A stretch of DNA of 64,000 nt from Dyella sp. AtDHG13 (GTDB lineage Bacteria; Pseudomonadota; Gammaproteobacteria; Xanthomonadales; Rhodanobacteraceae). Position numbers and translations under genes: made by a program. Under the pieces are notes generated by a model. It ran no database searches. It saw only the letters and a list, made by a program, of their open reading frames with translations, and was not told the origin of the DNA. The DNA lies in the NCBI RefSeq assembly GCF_003201105.1, contig NZ_QICJ01000003.1:186001-250000 (forward strand). Direction: 5' to 3'. This document shows positions 27,395 through 36,670 of this stretch, piece by piece (the stretch's first letter is position 1; the number at the start of each line of letters is the position of its first letter).

Positions 27395-27739
27395 ATGGAC
27401 ACAGCAACTCCCGACCAGGCGCTTTGCCGGCTGGACGATATCCCCGACCACGGCGCGATTGCCGTCGACGCCATGCTGCGCGACGGCGAGGAAAGCGTCA
27501 TCGTGCTGCGCCGCGATGACGCGGTGCACGCCTACCTCAATATCTGCCCTCACGCGGGCCGGCGACTGGATTGGGCGCCAGGCAAGTTCCTGGTGAAGGA
27601 CAGCCTGCTGATCTGCGCCGCCCACGGGGCTTCGTTCCAGGACGCTGACGGACTGTGCGTTGGCGGCCCCTGCCGCGGCGAACATCTGCGCCGGGTGGGC
27701 GTGCGTGTGACGGATGGGGAAGTCTGGCTGGACGAGTGA
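27395..27739 (+). CDS. Rieske-type [2Fe-2S] protein
   Basis: A 114-residue soluble Rieske ferredoxin-like protein. The two cluster-binding boxes are CPHAGRRLDW and CAAHGASF, that is CxH...CxxH, spaced as in Rieske ferredoxins. The product probably transfers electrons to an oxygenase or reductase, but none is encoded nearby. The ATG at 27395, after AGAGG, gives MDTATPDQ; 26 further codons in frame upstream lie in the promoter region. The divergent gap has an AT-rich segment (GTGATAAAATC) that could hold a -10 box. Confidence 0.88.
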   Translation: MDTATPDQALCRLDDIPDHGAIAVDAMLRDGEESVIVLRRDDAVHAYLNICPHAGRRLDWAPGKFLVKDSLLICAAHGASFQDADGLCVGGPCRGEHLRRVGVRVTDGEVWLDE

Positions 27740-27853
27740 GCGCGCCGGCTATGTCGGGTGCGCAGGCGGATCGCTGCTCTGCGCTCCGGCTGCTCAAGCG
27801 GCCCCACGGGCTTGGGGCATGGTGCAACGGGCGAAGATGTGCATCGCCGAACA

Positions 27854-27897
27854 GCCGACGGCATGAAGGGCGGTGGCGCACCCTTCATGCCGTCGGC
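27854..27897. repeat. 17-bp perfect inverted repeat between convergent genes
   Basis: GCCGACGGCATGAAGGG (27854-27870) is perfectly repeated in inverse at 27881-27897 around a 10-base loop. It lies between the 3' ends of the Rieske gene and wza. Neither strand has a clean T-run after the stem, so it is not a textbook terminator, but the strong hairpin could end or protect both transcripts. Nothing else was seen in the 207-base gap. Confidence 0.7.
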
Positions 27898-27946
27898 TTG
27901 GCTCATGCAGCAAGCGCCATGACACGGCGCTTGCAACGGACGTGTC

Positions 27947-29038
27947 TCAGTGGTCGAGGTTATAGGCTGCGCTGGCGGCGTTGCTGAGCATGCCGGTCAA
28001 CGGCAGCAGCTGGGAAAGGAAGCGATTCCAACGCGTCACGCTCGCCGGCCCGACAAAGATCACATCGCCGGCCTTCACCTTGAACTGGCCGGCCAGCACA
28101 AACGCGCTCGGCGACTGCGCATCCAGCTGATACACCTTGCCCTTGGCCTTCTCCAGATCCTCGACGCCACGGATGACGTAGACCGCCTTGCCCTTCGACG
28201 TCGACGGATTGAGGCCGCCGGCGCGGCCGAGCGCCTGGGAAAGCGAGAGATCCGTGGTCTTGAAGGTGATCGCCATCGGGCGATTCACCTCGCCGATCAC
28301 ATACACCTCGTGGCGATCGTTGTAAGGCAGGAACAGGCGATCGCCCGCCTTGAGGTAGACGTCCGGCATCATCGAACGACCGGTGTTCAGCGCATCCAGG
28401 TCGACGTGGTAGTCGCGGCCATCGCGCGATAGCACCAGACCCGAAAGGTCGGCCTGCTCGGTATTGATGGAAGCAACGCCCAGCGCCTGCGCAAGCGTGG
28501 TGGGAATCGCCGTGACAGGCTGCGGATCGGACTTGACGAACGCGCCCTGCACCGTGATGCGCTGGCTGCCGTAGCCGATGACGTTCACGTCGACCTGCGG
28601 CTGCTCAACATACTTGGACAGCTTGTTGCTGATTGCCTTGCGCAGATCTTCGATGGTCATGCCGGCGACCTTCATTTCGCCGACATAGGGATAGAACAAG
28701 GTGCCATCGGAGCGGACCAGGCGGCCGTTGGCCAGCGTCTGCTGCTGCGACCCGGCGGGCGATGTCAGTTCGGGGTGATCCCACACCGTGATGTACAGCG
28801 TGTCGCCCGCGCCAATGCGGTAGGGCTCCGGCTTGTAAGCCAGCAGCGCCGGTGCGATGGCCATGGCCGCCGCGTTCGCTTTCTCCGCAGCCAGCTGCGA
28901 TGGCGTAATGGGAACGATGTCGACGAGGCTGTTCTCGTTCGTTGCCGTTCCCGGCCGCGTGGACATGTGCTGGCCGGGTGCACACCCGGTCATCAGTGAA
29001 GCGGCGGCGATCAGTGCCGCGATGGTGCGAAGTTTCAT
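27947..29038 (-). CDS. wza: Polysaccharide export outer-membrane lipoprotein (Wza/GumB-like)
   Basis: A 363-residue exporter. The lipoprotein signal MKLRTIAALIAAASLMTGC places the lipid-bearing Cys at 19. A Poly_export domain follows (YRIGAGDTLYITVWDHPELT through VGEMKVAGMTIEDLRKAI), then two SLBB domains (RITVQGAFVKSDPQPVT; EVYVIGEVNRPMAITF). The C-terminal helix that would span the outer membrane is RFLSQLLPLTGMLSNAASAAYNL. Wza forms the octameric outer-membrane channel for group 1 capsule or exopolysaccharide, working with Wzc. It is transcribed away from wzb and wzc, an unusual split; in most loci the genes share one strand. A frame open 44 codons further upstream has no homology. Confidence 0.92.
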   Translation of the reverse strand: MKLRTIAALIAAASLMTGCAPGQHMSTRPGTATNENSLVDIVPITPSQLAAEKANAAAMAIAPALLAYKPEPYRIGAGDTLYITVWDHPELTSPAGSQQQTLANGRLVRSDGTLFYPYVGEMKVAGMTIEDLRKAISNKLSKYVEQPQVDVNVIGYGSQRITVQGAFVKSDPQPVTAIPTTLAQALGVASINTEQADLSGLVLSRDGRDYHVDLDALNTGRSMMPDVYLKAGDRLFLPYNDRHEVYVIGEVNRPMAITFKTTDLSLSQALGRAGGLNPSTSKGKAVYVIRGVEDLEKAKGKVYQLDAQSPSAFVLAGQFKVKAGDVIFVGPASVTRWNRFLSQLLPLTGMLSNAASAAYNLDH

Positions 29039-29574
29039 GACTGCTGCGTCAGGTGGATCTTGCAGGTGATTGACGTGTTTATCGGGCGGTGGCGCTCGAT
29101 GCATGCGTGCGCGACATGGCGCATCAGTAGCAACAACGAAGTGATGTATTGAGTTTCGATGCATCGTCATCCGTTCGGATGATCGTGATCAGATCGCAGG
29201 TAAACGCGTGCCTCAGCGATCTATTCGGACGTCCATGTGCTGCACATCTAACCACAGCGCGTTAGATGGAGACATGTCTCGTCCACGTTTTCAGATTCGT
29301 CCAGTCCATGACGCATTGGACGTTGCGTTACGCTTTTTCTGGTCTCGCTTACGCAGTGATTACGTGCATGTATTCACCGCGCGAGAAAGAAATTTCGTTC
29401 ACGAGATGACGCCGCTTTCAAGGATTGAACAGCTCTCTGGCAAGCCATGCGCTCGCCGGTGCTTACGCAGCCCTATCTCGTCGATAAACAAAATTATGCG
29501 TGGCGGATAGGCGTTGCCTCACGGGCGCACATCTCCGCCTCGACGGCATGTATTTGCGTGGGTTCATCATTCCT
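29039..29574. promoter_or_regulatory. Divergent control region of the exopolysaccharide locus
   Basis: This 536-base gap separates wza from wzb and must contain promoters for both directions. It is visibly less GC-rich than its surroundings. It holds a perfect inverted repeat CATCTAAC-N8-GTTAGATG (29245-29268) that could bind a dimeric regulator, and a CGTCCA/TGGACG pair at about 29297-29321. No ops/JUMPstart element was found. I see no convincing ORF. Confidence 0.45.
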
Positions 29575-30081
29575 GTGCTCAAGAAAATCCTTGTTGTATG
29601 CGTCGGAAACATCTGCCGAAGCCCCATGGCCGAGCATCTGTTCCGTCATCACATGTCGCACACGGGCGCTCGCTTCACGAGCGCAGGCATCGGTGCGCTC
29701 GTGGGCAAGCCCATGGATGAGATGGCGCTCAAGCTGCTGGCGGAGCATGGCATTGATGGCGCGGACCATCGTGCGCGCCAGCTTTCGGTATCCATGCTCC
29801 GCGAGGCTGATCTTGTCTTGACGATGGAGCGCGAGCACCTCAAGACATTGACGGGCATCGCTCCCGAGGCGAGCGGAAAGACGATGCTGCTCGATCGGTG
29901 GGTATCCGCCGCCGATATTCCCGATCCCTATCGGCAGAGTCGTGAGGCGTTCGAGCATGTATTCGGCATGATCGAGCAGGGCATGCGCAAATGGATGACT
30001 TACATGCAGCCTGTTCGGAACGTTGTCGCCACGGCGGCGACGCGCCCGCAGATGGGCGCCAGCGCCGCCCATTCCTGGTGA
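29575..30081 (+). CDS. wzb: Low-molecular-weight protein tyrosine phosphatase (Wzb-like)
   Basis: A phosphatase of about 168 residues. The active-site P-loop CVGNICRSP (CX5R) is near the N-terminus and the general-acid motif DPY occurs in ADIPDPYRQS. Wzb dephosphorylates the tyrosine-rich tail of Wzc, a cycle needed for polymer export. A GTG gives VLKKILVVCVGN, matching family N-termini; an ATG nine codons earlier is the alternative. Neither start has a clear Shine-Dalgarno. The tail after about residue 145 (NVVATAATRPQMGASAAHSW) is longer than usual. It lies 33 bases before the wzc frame. Confidence 0.9.
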   Translation: MLKKILVVCVGNICRSPMAEHLFRHHMSHTGARFTSAGIGALVGKPMDEMALKLLAEHGIDGADHRARQLSVSMLREADLVLTMEREHLKTLTGIAPEASGKTMLLDRWVSAADIPDPYRQSREAFEHVFGMIEQGMRKWMTYMQPVRNVVATAATRPQMGASAAHSW

Positions 30082-30114
30082 ACCCATTTCAGTAAGGCAG
30101 CGCCGGGATCGATC

Positions 30115-32328
30115 ATGTCATCCATACCAACGTATACGCCGCAGGACGACGAGATCGACCTGCGTGAGCTCCTGGGCACGCTTATCGACAACAAGTGGCT
30201 GCTCGGCATAGTCACGGCTATCTTCTTAGCGCTGGGTGTCGGCTATGCAATTCTCGGCACGCCGATCTATGAAGCCGATGCGCTGATACAGGTAGAGCAG
30301 AAAGTGCCGGATTTGCCAGGCCTGAGCGCGATCAGCCAGACGCTGGGCGCCTCTAGCTCCGAGGCTACCACCGAGATCGCATTGATCACATCGCGCTCGG
30401 TGATCGGCAAGGCCGTCGACGAACTTCATCTGCAGATCGAGGTCGCGCCATATCGATTGCCGATCTTTGGCGGATGGATTGCGCGGAACTTTGTTCCCGA
30501 GACAGAAGGTGCGCTGGCATCACCGCTGCTTGGCCTGAGTCGCTACGACTGGGGTGGGTCGAAGCTCGACATTTTCCAGATGTCCGTGCCCTTCGCGCTG
30601 GAAGAGCAAAAAATGGTGCTTGTCGCAGGCAGCGGCGGCAGCTACACGCTTCTTTATAGTGGCGACGTCATGTTGCATGGTCGTGTTGGCGAAGTCGCCA
30701 GCGGCCGGGGCATCACGATGCAAGTTCGCGAGCTTCGCGCGAACCCGGGTGCGCGCTTTGCCGTGAAGCATCACTCTGCGCTCGCCGTCATCAATCAGTT
30801 GCAGGATGAACTCAAGGCGACGGAGCAAGGGAAAGACTCGGGCATCATCCAGCTGGCCTACGACAACAAGGATCCCAACCTGGCGGCCTTGTTTCTTGAT
30901 CGGGTCAGCAATGCCTACATCAAGCAAAACGTCGAGCGAAACTCGGCTGAAGCCGCCACTAGCCTCCAGTTCGTGCGTGACCAGCTTCCCCGAGTCCGCA
31001 AGGATCTGGACAACGCGCAGAGCGCACTCAATCTGTTCCAGACGAAGGCGCGATCCGTCGACATAAGCCTGCAGACCAAGGGCTTGCTTGATCAGGCGGT
31101 CGCCATCGAGAGCAGTATCCAGCAGCTTCGGCTGCAACAAGCCGACATGTAGCGCCGCTTCACGGGCGAGCACCCTGCGTACAAGGCCTTATTGTCCCAG
31201 ATCGGGCAACTCCAGGCGCAAAAGGGCGACATCGACAAGCAGGTTGGCGATCTTCCCGACACGCAGCAGGAACTCCTGCGCCTCACTCGCGATGTCGAGG
31301 TGACCAACGCGACCTATACCAGCCTGCTCAACCAGGCGCAGCAGCTCGACATTGCCCGCGCCGGTACGGTGGGTAACGTGCGCGTCATCGACAAGGCAGC
31401 CGTGGATATCTCAAAGCCCGCCAAGCCGAAGAAGGTGCTTGCCGTCCTTGGTTCGACCTTCTTCGGTGGATTCCTGGCGGTGGCCTTTGTGCTGGTGCGC
31501 CAGATGCTCCACCGCGGCGTGGAAGATCCGTCCGTGATCGAAGAGCTCGGACTGTCTGTTTACGCTTCCATCCCAAGCAGCGCCGCGGAAAAGAAGAACT
31601 TCCGTCATGGTCGGCGCACGCGCCTGCCCGAAAAGCCTATGCTGCTCGCCAACGAGGCGCCGGTGGACCTGGCCATCGAGGCACTGCGCAGTCTCCGCAC
31701 CAGCTTGCATTTTGCCCGGATCGAAGCGAAGAACAACGTGCTTATGATCACGGGTGTCAGCCCGGGCGCCGGAAAGACCTTTATTGCGTCGAATCTTGCC
31801 GCCGTGATCGCCAAGGGAGATCAACGTGTGCTGCTGATTGATGGCGACATGCGCAAGGGTGCATTGCACACCGTCATCGGTGGCTCTCCCGAACGGGGCC
31901 TGTCGGAGGTCATCTCTGGTCAGCTCTCACTGGAAGACGTGGTTCGGCCGGTGCAGAACGTCGATGGCTTGCACTTCATCGCGCGGGGAACCGTGCCGCC
32001 GAATCCGTCCGAGTTGCTCATGCATCGTCGCCTGGACGAACTGCTGGAAATCCTCCGCCCGCAGTACGATCTGCTGATCATCGACACGCCGCCCATCCTG
32101 GCGGTTACCGATGCGGCCGTCTTGGGTCGCCATGCTGGCATGAACTTTCTTGTCGTCCGTTTCGGGCTCAACCAGGTGCGCGAGGTTGCACTCGCCAAGC
32201 AGCGCTTCGATCAGAACGATGTGAAGATCAAGGGCGTCGTGTTCAACGCCGTCGAGCGCAGAAGTACCGGCTACTCGTCCTACGCCTATCACGAATACGG
32301 CAGTGATCCCGTTGAGGGCGGTCACTGA
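30115..32328 (+). pseudogene. wzc: Tyrosine autokinase Wzc, interrupted by an in-frame TAG
   Basis: The frame encodes a complete Wzc-like BY-kinase of 737 codons except for an amber codon at 31150-31152. The first part (345 residues) has the Wzz domain with TM1 (NKWLLGIVTAIFLALGVGYAIL) and the start of the periplasmic coiled coil. After the TAG the same frame resumes RRFTGEHPAYKALLSQI, a conserved Wzc segment where homologues typically have Gln or similar. It then runs through TM2 (VLAVLGSTFFGGFLAVAFVLV), Walker A (SPGAGKT), Walker A' (VLLIDGDMRKG), Walker B (LLIIDTPP) and a tyrosine cluster (GYSSYAYHEYG). A single CAG-to-TAG change would explain it. The kinase half has no good start of its own, only a TTG at 31192. 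Confidence 0.85.
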
Positions 32329-32431
32329 TGTTCGGCCTGAACAGCGCTCGCCTGAAGATGTCGCGGCGCGGCCGATCGCGTGTGGTCACTCGCCCGGTTG
32401 GCGGCACCGCACGGCTTGCCGGGAGGCGATG

Positions 32432-33868
32432 ATGTTATCGATTCCTGGCGGGGTGACGCTGAAAGGGGGGGAGCCCCTGCTTTTTTCGAAGCATGCCGCG
32501 TTACTAGACGTCATGCTTCGCATTGGCGACGTGGTGGTCATAGCGCTGTCCGCGCTTGCGATCTGCCGTCTTGAATTCGGCACGGCCAACCTGAGTACGG
32601 CCTACACGTCCGGGCTCATAGGCACGGTATTGCTGACGCTTGTGGTCTTTCCCGCGGCAGGTGTCTACCGCAGCTGGCGTGGCGAACGCCGCCTGTTGGA
32701 ATCCGCCCGGCTCTGGATGGCATGGACCTGCGTCATGGTGCTTTTGCTCCTGATCGCCTGGGCGCTGAAGACGACCGATCACTATTCGCGCGTGGTGGCC
32801 GGCGCGTGGTTTGTGACGGCCGGCGTTCTGTTGACCATCGATCGCCTCGTGCTGCGCTGGGTGCTGGGACGCATACGCGCTCAAGGGCTGGACTCAAGAC
32901 GCGTTCTCCTGATTGGTTGCACCCAGGCGGGTCAACGCATCGTGGCTGCTGCGCGTGGCAAGGCCTGGATGGGCCTGGATGTGCTTGGCTGCATCAGCAC
33001 GCCTTACGATCAGGTAGAAATTCAGGGGGTGGCTGCGCTGGGTGATCTGTTCGGTCTTGCCGAAGTCATTTCGACGCATGGCCCGGATCAAATATGGATC
33101 GCGCTGCCCATGCGCGCAGAGGAAGTCATCCAGAAAATCCTGCGGATGACGATCGATACGCCCGTCACGATTCGGCTTGTGCCCGATTTCTTCGGCTACG
33201 AGCTCATCAATCATCATGCGGTTGCGGTCGCGGGCGTGCCGATCATCACCTTAAGGTCAAGCCGCGTCGAGGGCCATGCGGGTATCGCCAAGGCTATCGA
33301 AGACCGGCTTATCGCGGCCATCCTGCTTCTGCCGTTGGCACCGATCCTGGGGCTGATCGCGATCGGTGTGAAACTGAGTTCATCCGGCCCGGTCTTCTTC
33401 CGGCAGAAACGCCACGGACTGGGTGGAAGGGAATTTGAGATGCTCAAGTTCCGATCGATGCGTATGCATTCCGAAGCGTCGGGGAAAGTTACTCAGGCCA
33501 CGCGCAACGATAGCCGCGTGACGCGCTTTGGCAAATTCCTTCGGGCAAGCAGTCTCGATGAGCTGCCGCAGCTCATCAATGTGCTGCGTGGCGACATGTC
33601 CATCGTCGGTCCGCGCCCCCACGCGGTTGAGCACAATCATCAATTCAGCGAGAAGCTCCGCGGCTACATGCAACGTCATGGAGTCAAGCCAGGCATGACG
33701 GGGTTGGCCCAGATCAAAGGTTTTCGCGGCGAAACCGATACGCTTGAGAAGATGGCGCGGCGTGTCGAGTACGACATCTCGTACATCAAGCATTGGTCCA
33801 TCTGGCTGGACATCAAGATCATCCTGTACACGCCATACGTTTTACTGAGGCGAAGCAATGCCTATTGA
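32432..33868 (+). CDS. Undecaprenyl-phosphate sugar-1-phosphate transferase (WbaP/WcaJ/GumD-like)
   Basis: A 478-residue polyprenyl-phosphate hexose-1-phosphate transferase that starts repeat-unit synthesis. Four or five N-terminal helices (about 25-150) are followed by a Rossmann-like domain ([19 protein letters not shown]) and then the catalytic domain after the re-entrant helix ([27 protein letters not shown]). The catalytic block [14 protein letters not shown], the [23 protein letters not shown] signature and [17 protein letters not shown] complete it. It transfers glucose- or galactose-1-phosphate to undecaprenyl phosphate. The second of two adjacent ATGs has GGGAGG at 5-base spacing and is preferred. 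Confidence 0.92.
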   Translation: MLSIPGGVTLKGGEPLLFSKHAALLDVMLRIGDVVVIALSALAICRLEFGTANLSTAYTSGLIGTVLLTLVVFPAAGVYRSWRGERRLLESARLWMAWTCVMVLLLLIAWALKTTDHYSRVVAGAWFVTAGVLLTIDRLVLRWVLGRIRAQGLDSRRVLLIGCTQAGQRIVAAARGKAWMGLDVLGCISTPYDQVEIQGVAALGDLFGLAEVISTHGPDQIWIALPMRAEEVIQKILRMTIDTPVTIRLVPDFFGYELINHHAVAVAGVPIITLRSSRVEGHAGIAKAIEDRLIAAILLLPLAPILGLIAIGVKLSSSGPVFFRQKRHGLGGREFEMLKFRSMRMHSEASGKVTQATRNDSRVTRFGKFLRASSLDELPQLINVLRGDMSIVGPRPHAVEHNHQFSEKLRGYMQRHGVKPGMTGLAQIKGFRGETDTLEKMARRVEYDISYIKHWSIWLDIKIILYTPYVLLRRSNAY

Positions 33869-34024
33869 TCAGGCTGTTCGCCTTGCTGGCGCGCATGTGC
33901 GCTCCGTCTCTGAGCGCATGGCGCGGTCCGGTGCCATCGCTGCACCTATTGTTCGTGGCAGGTACGGGGCGGCGAAGATGATCTGCGTGCCCGGTCCTTT
34001 CGCCGTGATTTGAGCGCGCCGTCC

Positions 34025-35482
34025 ATGTCCGATCCTAAGCAGCGCTCATTTGCGCACGGCATCGCCTGGAATCTTGCCGGTGCGGGTCTACCGCTGGCAT
34101 TCGCGTTCTTCGCCATCCCGACTTTGCTGTCGGGCTACGGCAGTGCGCGCTTTGGTTTCCTTACTATCGTATGGTCGCTGATCGGCTACTTCAGCATTTT
34201 TGACTTCGGCATGGGTCGAGCGCTGACGAAGCTCGTTTCGGACCGCATCGGCGCAGGAAACACGGCGGATATTGGTGACATCGCGACTACCGCACTGAGG
34301 GTGATGCTGGTGCTGGGCGTCCTGGCAGCGTTGCTGATCGAGCTTTCCGCGCCATGGATCGTCGGGCTGCTTAAGATCGACGAGACGATGGTTGGCGAGG
34401 CGGTGGTTAGCCTGCGCATTCTCGCCATCAGTCTGCCCTTCGTCATCCTGTCGGCAGGCTTCATTGGTGTTCTTGAAGCGCATGGAAGATTTCAGTCGAT
34501 CAATACCGTACGCCTGATCATGGGGCTGCTCAATTTTGCAGCGCCTCTAGTGGTGCTGCATTGGTCCCACCGTCTTGTTCCTGCAACGGTGTCGCTTGCC
34601 ATCTCGCGTGTCATCACCACGGGTCTCTACTTCGCTATCGTCAGAGGCTTGAATTCGATCCGCGTTTCCCCTGGAAGCTTCCAGCGAGGCCATCTGCGCG
34701 AGTTGCTCGGATTCGGCGGCTGGATCACACTGAGCAACCTGATCAGCCCACTGATGGCGCAGCTCGACAAGCTCGTCGTGGGCGCCATGGTCTCTCTGTC
34801 GCTTTTGCCGTTCTATTCTGTTCCTTCGGACCTGGTGAACCGCTTCAGTTTCGCCCCGGTCGCGATGGTTGGTGTGTTCTTTCCCGCCTTTACCGCGACT
34901 TGGGCGTCCGGTAGACGTGACCTCTTGCCACACATGTACGCCGACGCTGGTGATGCCATGTGTGCGGCCCTGTTCCCCGCAGCCTTGTGTTTGTATGTCT
35001 TCGCGCCAGAGGGTCTGTCTCTCTGGATGGGGCATGATTTCTCAACGCAGGCGGCACCACTGCTTCGCTGGCTTGCTATCGGCTTGCTCGTCAACGGCCT
35101 TGCACGGATTCCCCACGCGCTTCTTCAGGCCATGGGGCGACCCGCAACGACCGCGAAGCTTCACCTATCCGAACTCCCGATTTATGCGTTCGGCCTTTGG
35201 CTGCTGTTGTCCAACTTCGGTGTGCTCGGCGCGGCCATAGCTTGGACGGGGCGCATGATCCTGGACCTTTTGCTGCTTGTGTTCTGTACCAACGCGGCCA
35301 TTCCTGCGCTGGCTGGGAAGTCAGCGGCGCTAGTTGCGCGTGTCGGCGCGGGTGCTGCCGTGATGCTGGGCGTATCCGAACTGAGTCCACTTCCTCTCAA
35401 GGTGACCGCATGTATTGCGCTCTCATTGGTCAGCCTTGGCTACGTCCTGCGCGCCTTGAACCGTATTCGACGCCATGACTGA
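34025..35482 (+). CDS. Polysaccharide repeat-unit flippase (Wzx-like, MATE/MOP superfamily)
   Basis: A 485-residue membrane protein with about 12-14 helices. It has a typical flippase opening (GIAWNLAGAGLPLAFAFFAIPTLLSGYG, then FGFLTIVWSLIGYFSIFDFGMGRALTKLVSD) and the mid-protein block WITLSNLISPLMAQLDKLVVGAMVS. It would flip lipid-linked repeat units across the inner membrane. The ATG at 34025 is preferred to a TTG five codons earlier. A 156-base gap to the preceding gene shows no ORF. The stop overlaps the next gene by eight bases. Confidence 0.87.
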   Translation: MSDPKQRSFAHGIAWNLAGAGLPLAFAFFAIPTLLSGYGSARFGFLTIVWSLIGYFSIFDFGMGRALTKLVSDRIGAGNTADIGDIATTALRVMLVLGVLAALLIELSAPWIVGLLKIDETMVGEAVVSLRILAISLPFVILSAGFIGVLEAHGRFQSINTVRLIMGLLNFAAPLVVLHWSHRLVPATVSLAISRVITTGLYFAIVRGLNSIRVSPGSFQRGHLRELLGFGGWITLSNLISPLMAQLDKLVVGAMVSLSLLPFYSVPSDLVNRFSFAPVAMVGVFFPAFTATWASGRRDLLPHMYADAGDAMCAALFPAALCLYVFAPEGLSLWMGHDFSTQAAPLLRWLAIGLLVNGLARIPHALLQAMGRPATTAKLHLSELPIYAFGLWLLLSNFGVLGAAIAWTGRMILDLLLLVFCTNAAIPALAGKSAALVARVGAGAAVMLGVSELSPLPLKVTACIALSLVSLGYVLRALNRIRRHD

Positions 35483-36503
35483 CACCGACGCGCTTCGCCG
35501 CCTTGCTGCGGCCACCACCTTGGTAACCGTAACCTATGCCGATCGCATTCACTTCCTCGGCGAGTTGCTGCGGCGCGCTTTCGATCAGGAAGGCATGGAA
35601 CGTGCCGTCATCGTCAGTAACGCGTCGCGTTCAAATCTCGCCTTGCTCGAAGAGAAATGGGGAAGCCGCGTTCAGATTATCCGGCTAACCGAGAATACGG
35701 GTTCGGCCAATGGCTATGCGGTAGGCATCCAGGCCGCTCTGGATGGCGGCGCCCATTACCTGTGGCTGATGGATGACGACAACGCGCCCAAGCAAGGGGC
35801 GCTCGCGGTGCTTCACGAACAATTGGAAAGGAATTCGGCGAAATTAGGTGCTTCTCATGCCGCAGTGCTCGGGTTCCGAAGGGATCATCAGGCGGATATC
35901 GCTGCAGGCGTACCCATGGCGATGGCCATTCCGCCAAGATCAAGTTTTTTGGGCTTTCATTATCGACAAATACCGTTCAAAGTTTGGCGTCGGATTTGCC
36001 TTTGGCCCTATGCAACAAAGGGACTTCCGGAGCGCGTGGCGCTCCCTTATGGACCCTACGGCGGTCTACTTGCTGCACGCCAGCTCTTTGAGAACATCGG
36101 TTTGCCCAAGCGCGAGTTCGTACTTTACGCGGATGACACCGAGTATACGTACCGGATTACTGCCAGTGGCGGCGCAGTCGAATTGATATGCCCTGCCGAG
36201 CTTGATGATCTGGAGGGATCGTGGAACCTTAAGAGTCGCTATCGAAATTCCTTCCTGGGATGGTTAATGGGCGGATCTGATCTTCGCGCCTTTTATGGTG
36301 CGCGAAATCAGGTGTGGTTTGATCAGAATGTGTGGTTGACATCCAGATTTGAGTATCGACTCAATCAGGCTATCTATATCGGTTTGTTGTGCCTCATTTC
36401 TCTAAGGGTTGGGCGTGCACCCCGTTTGCGCTTATTGAGACGTGCCATCTCCTGCGGCCGTGCGTCGACACTAGGTGTCGATTCCAAGTTCACGCTCTCA
36501 TGA
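35475..36503 (+). CDS. Family 2 glycosyltransferase
   Basis: A 342-residue GT-A fold transferase. The N-terminal nucleotide-binding strand is LVTVTYADRIHFLGELLRR, followed by ENTGSANGYAVGIQAALDGGAHYLWLMDDDNAP with the DDD metal-binding motif, and later FVLYADDTEYTYRI. This pattern is close to rhamnosyl- or galactofuranosyl-transferases of O-antigen loci. It would add one sugar to the lipid-linked repeat unit; donor and acceptor are not predictable. From here to about 38.5 kb the DNA is less GC-rich than the flanks, common for exchanged surface-polysaccharide genes. Confidence 0.85.
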   Translation: MTDTDALRRLAAATTLVTVTYADRIHFLGELLRRAFDQEGMERAVIVSNASRSNLALLEEKWGSRVQIIRLTENTGSANGYAVGIQAALDGGAHYLWLMDDDNAPKQGALAVLHEQLERNSAKLGASHAAVLGFRRDHQADIAAGVPMAMAIPPRSSFLGFHYRQIPFKVWRRICLWPYATKGLPERVALPYGPYGGLLAARQLFENIGLPKREFVLYADDTEYTYRITASGGAVELICPAELDDLEGSWNLKSRYRNSFLGWLMGGSDLRAFYGARNQVWFDQNVWLTSRFEYRLNQAIYIGLLCLISLRVGRAPRLRLLRRAISCGRASTLGVDSKFTLS

Positions 36504-36670
36504 AGAAGGCCTTGTCTATCCGGCCAGCTTGTTCTCAAGCGTTGGCTTGGAGCGGTTTTCGTTCAGAGATCCCTGGTGATGAGATGTGTGTGGGCCAACT
36601 CATCAGGTTGCTCATGGTCTTGCGCGTGGAGGGGAAAGGGTTCGGTTTTAAAGGTTCCAAAAGAATATGA
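36500..36670 (+). CDS. Possible small ORF between glycosyltransferases
   Basis: A 56-codon frame (MKKALSIRPACSQ to GFGFKGSKRI) whose ATG overlaps the upstream glycosyltransferase stop (ATGA) and whose TGA overlaps the ATG of the next glycosyltransferase (ATGA). The double overlap hints at a translated coupling peptide or a remnant of a deleted gene. I recognise no family, and codon use is not convincing. A GAGGGGAAAGGG stretch inside it could serve as ribosome binding site of the next gene. Confidence 0.3.
   Translation: MKKALSIRPACSQALAWSGFRSEIPGDEMCVGQLIRLLMVLRVEGKGFGFKGSKRI

Noticed and set aside
29039..29574. JUMPstart/ops element for RfaH before the polysaccharide genes
   Set aside because: No GGCGGTAG-type sequence was found on either strand.
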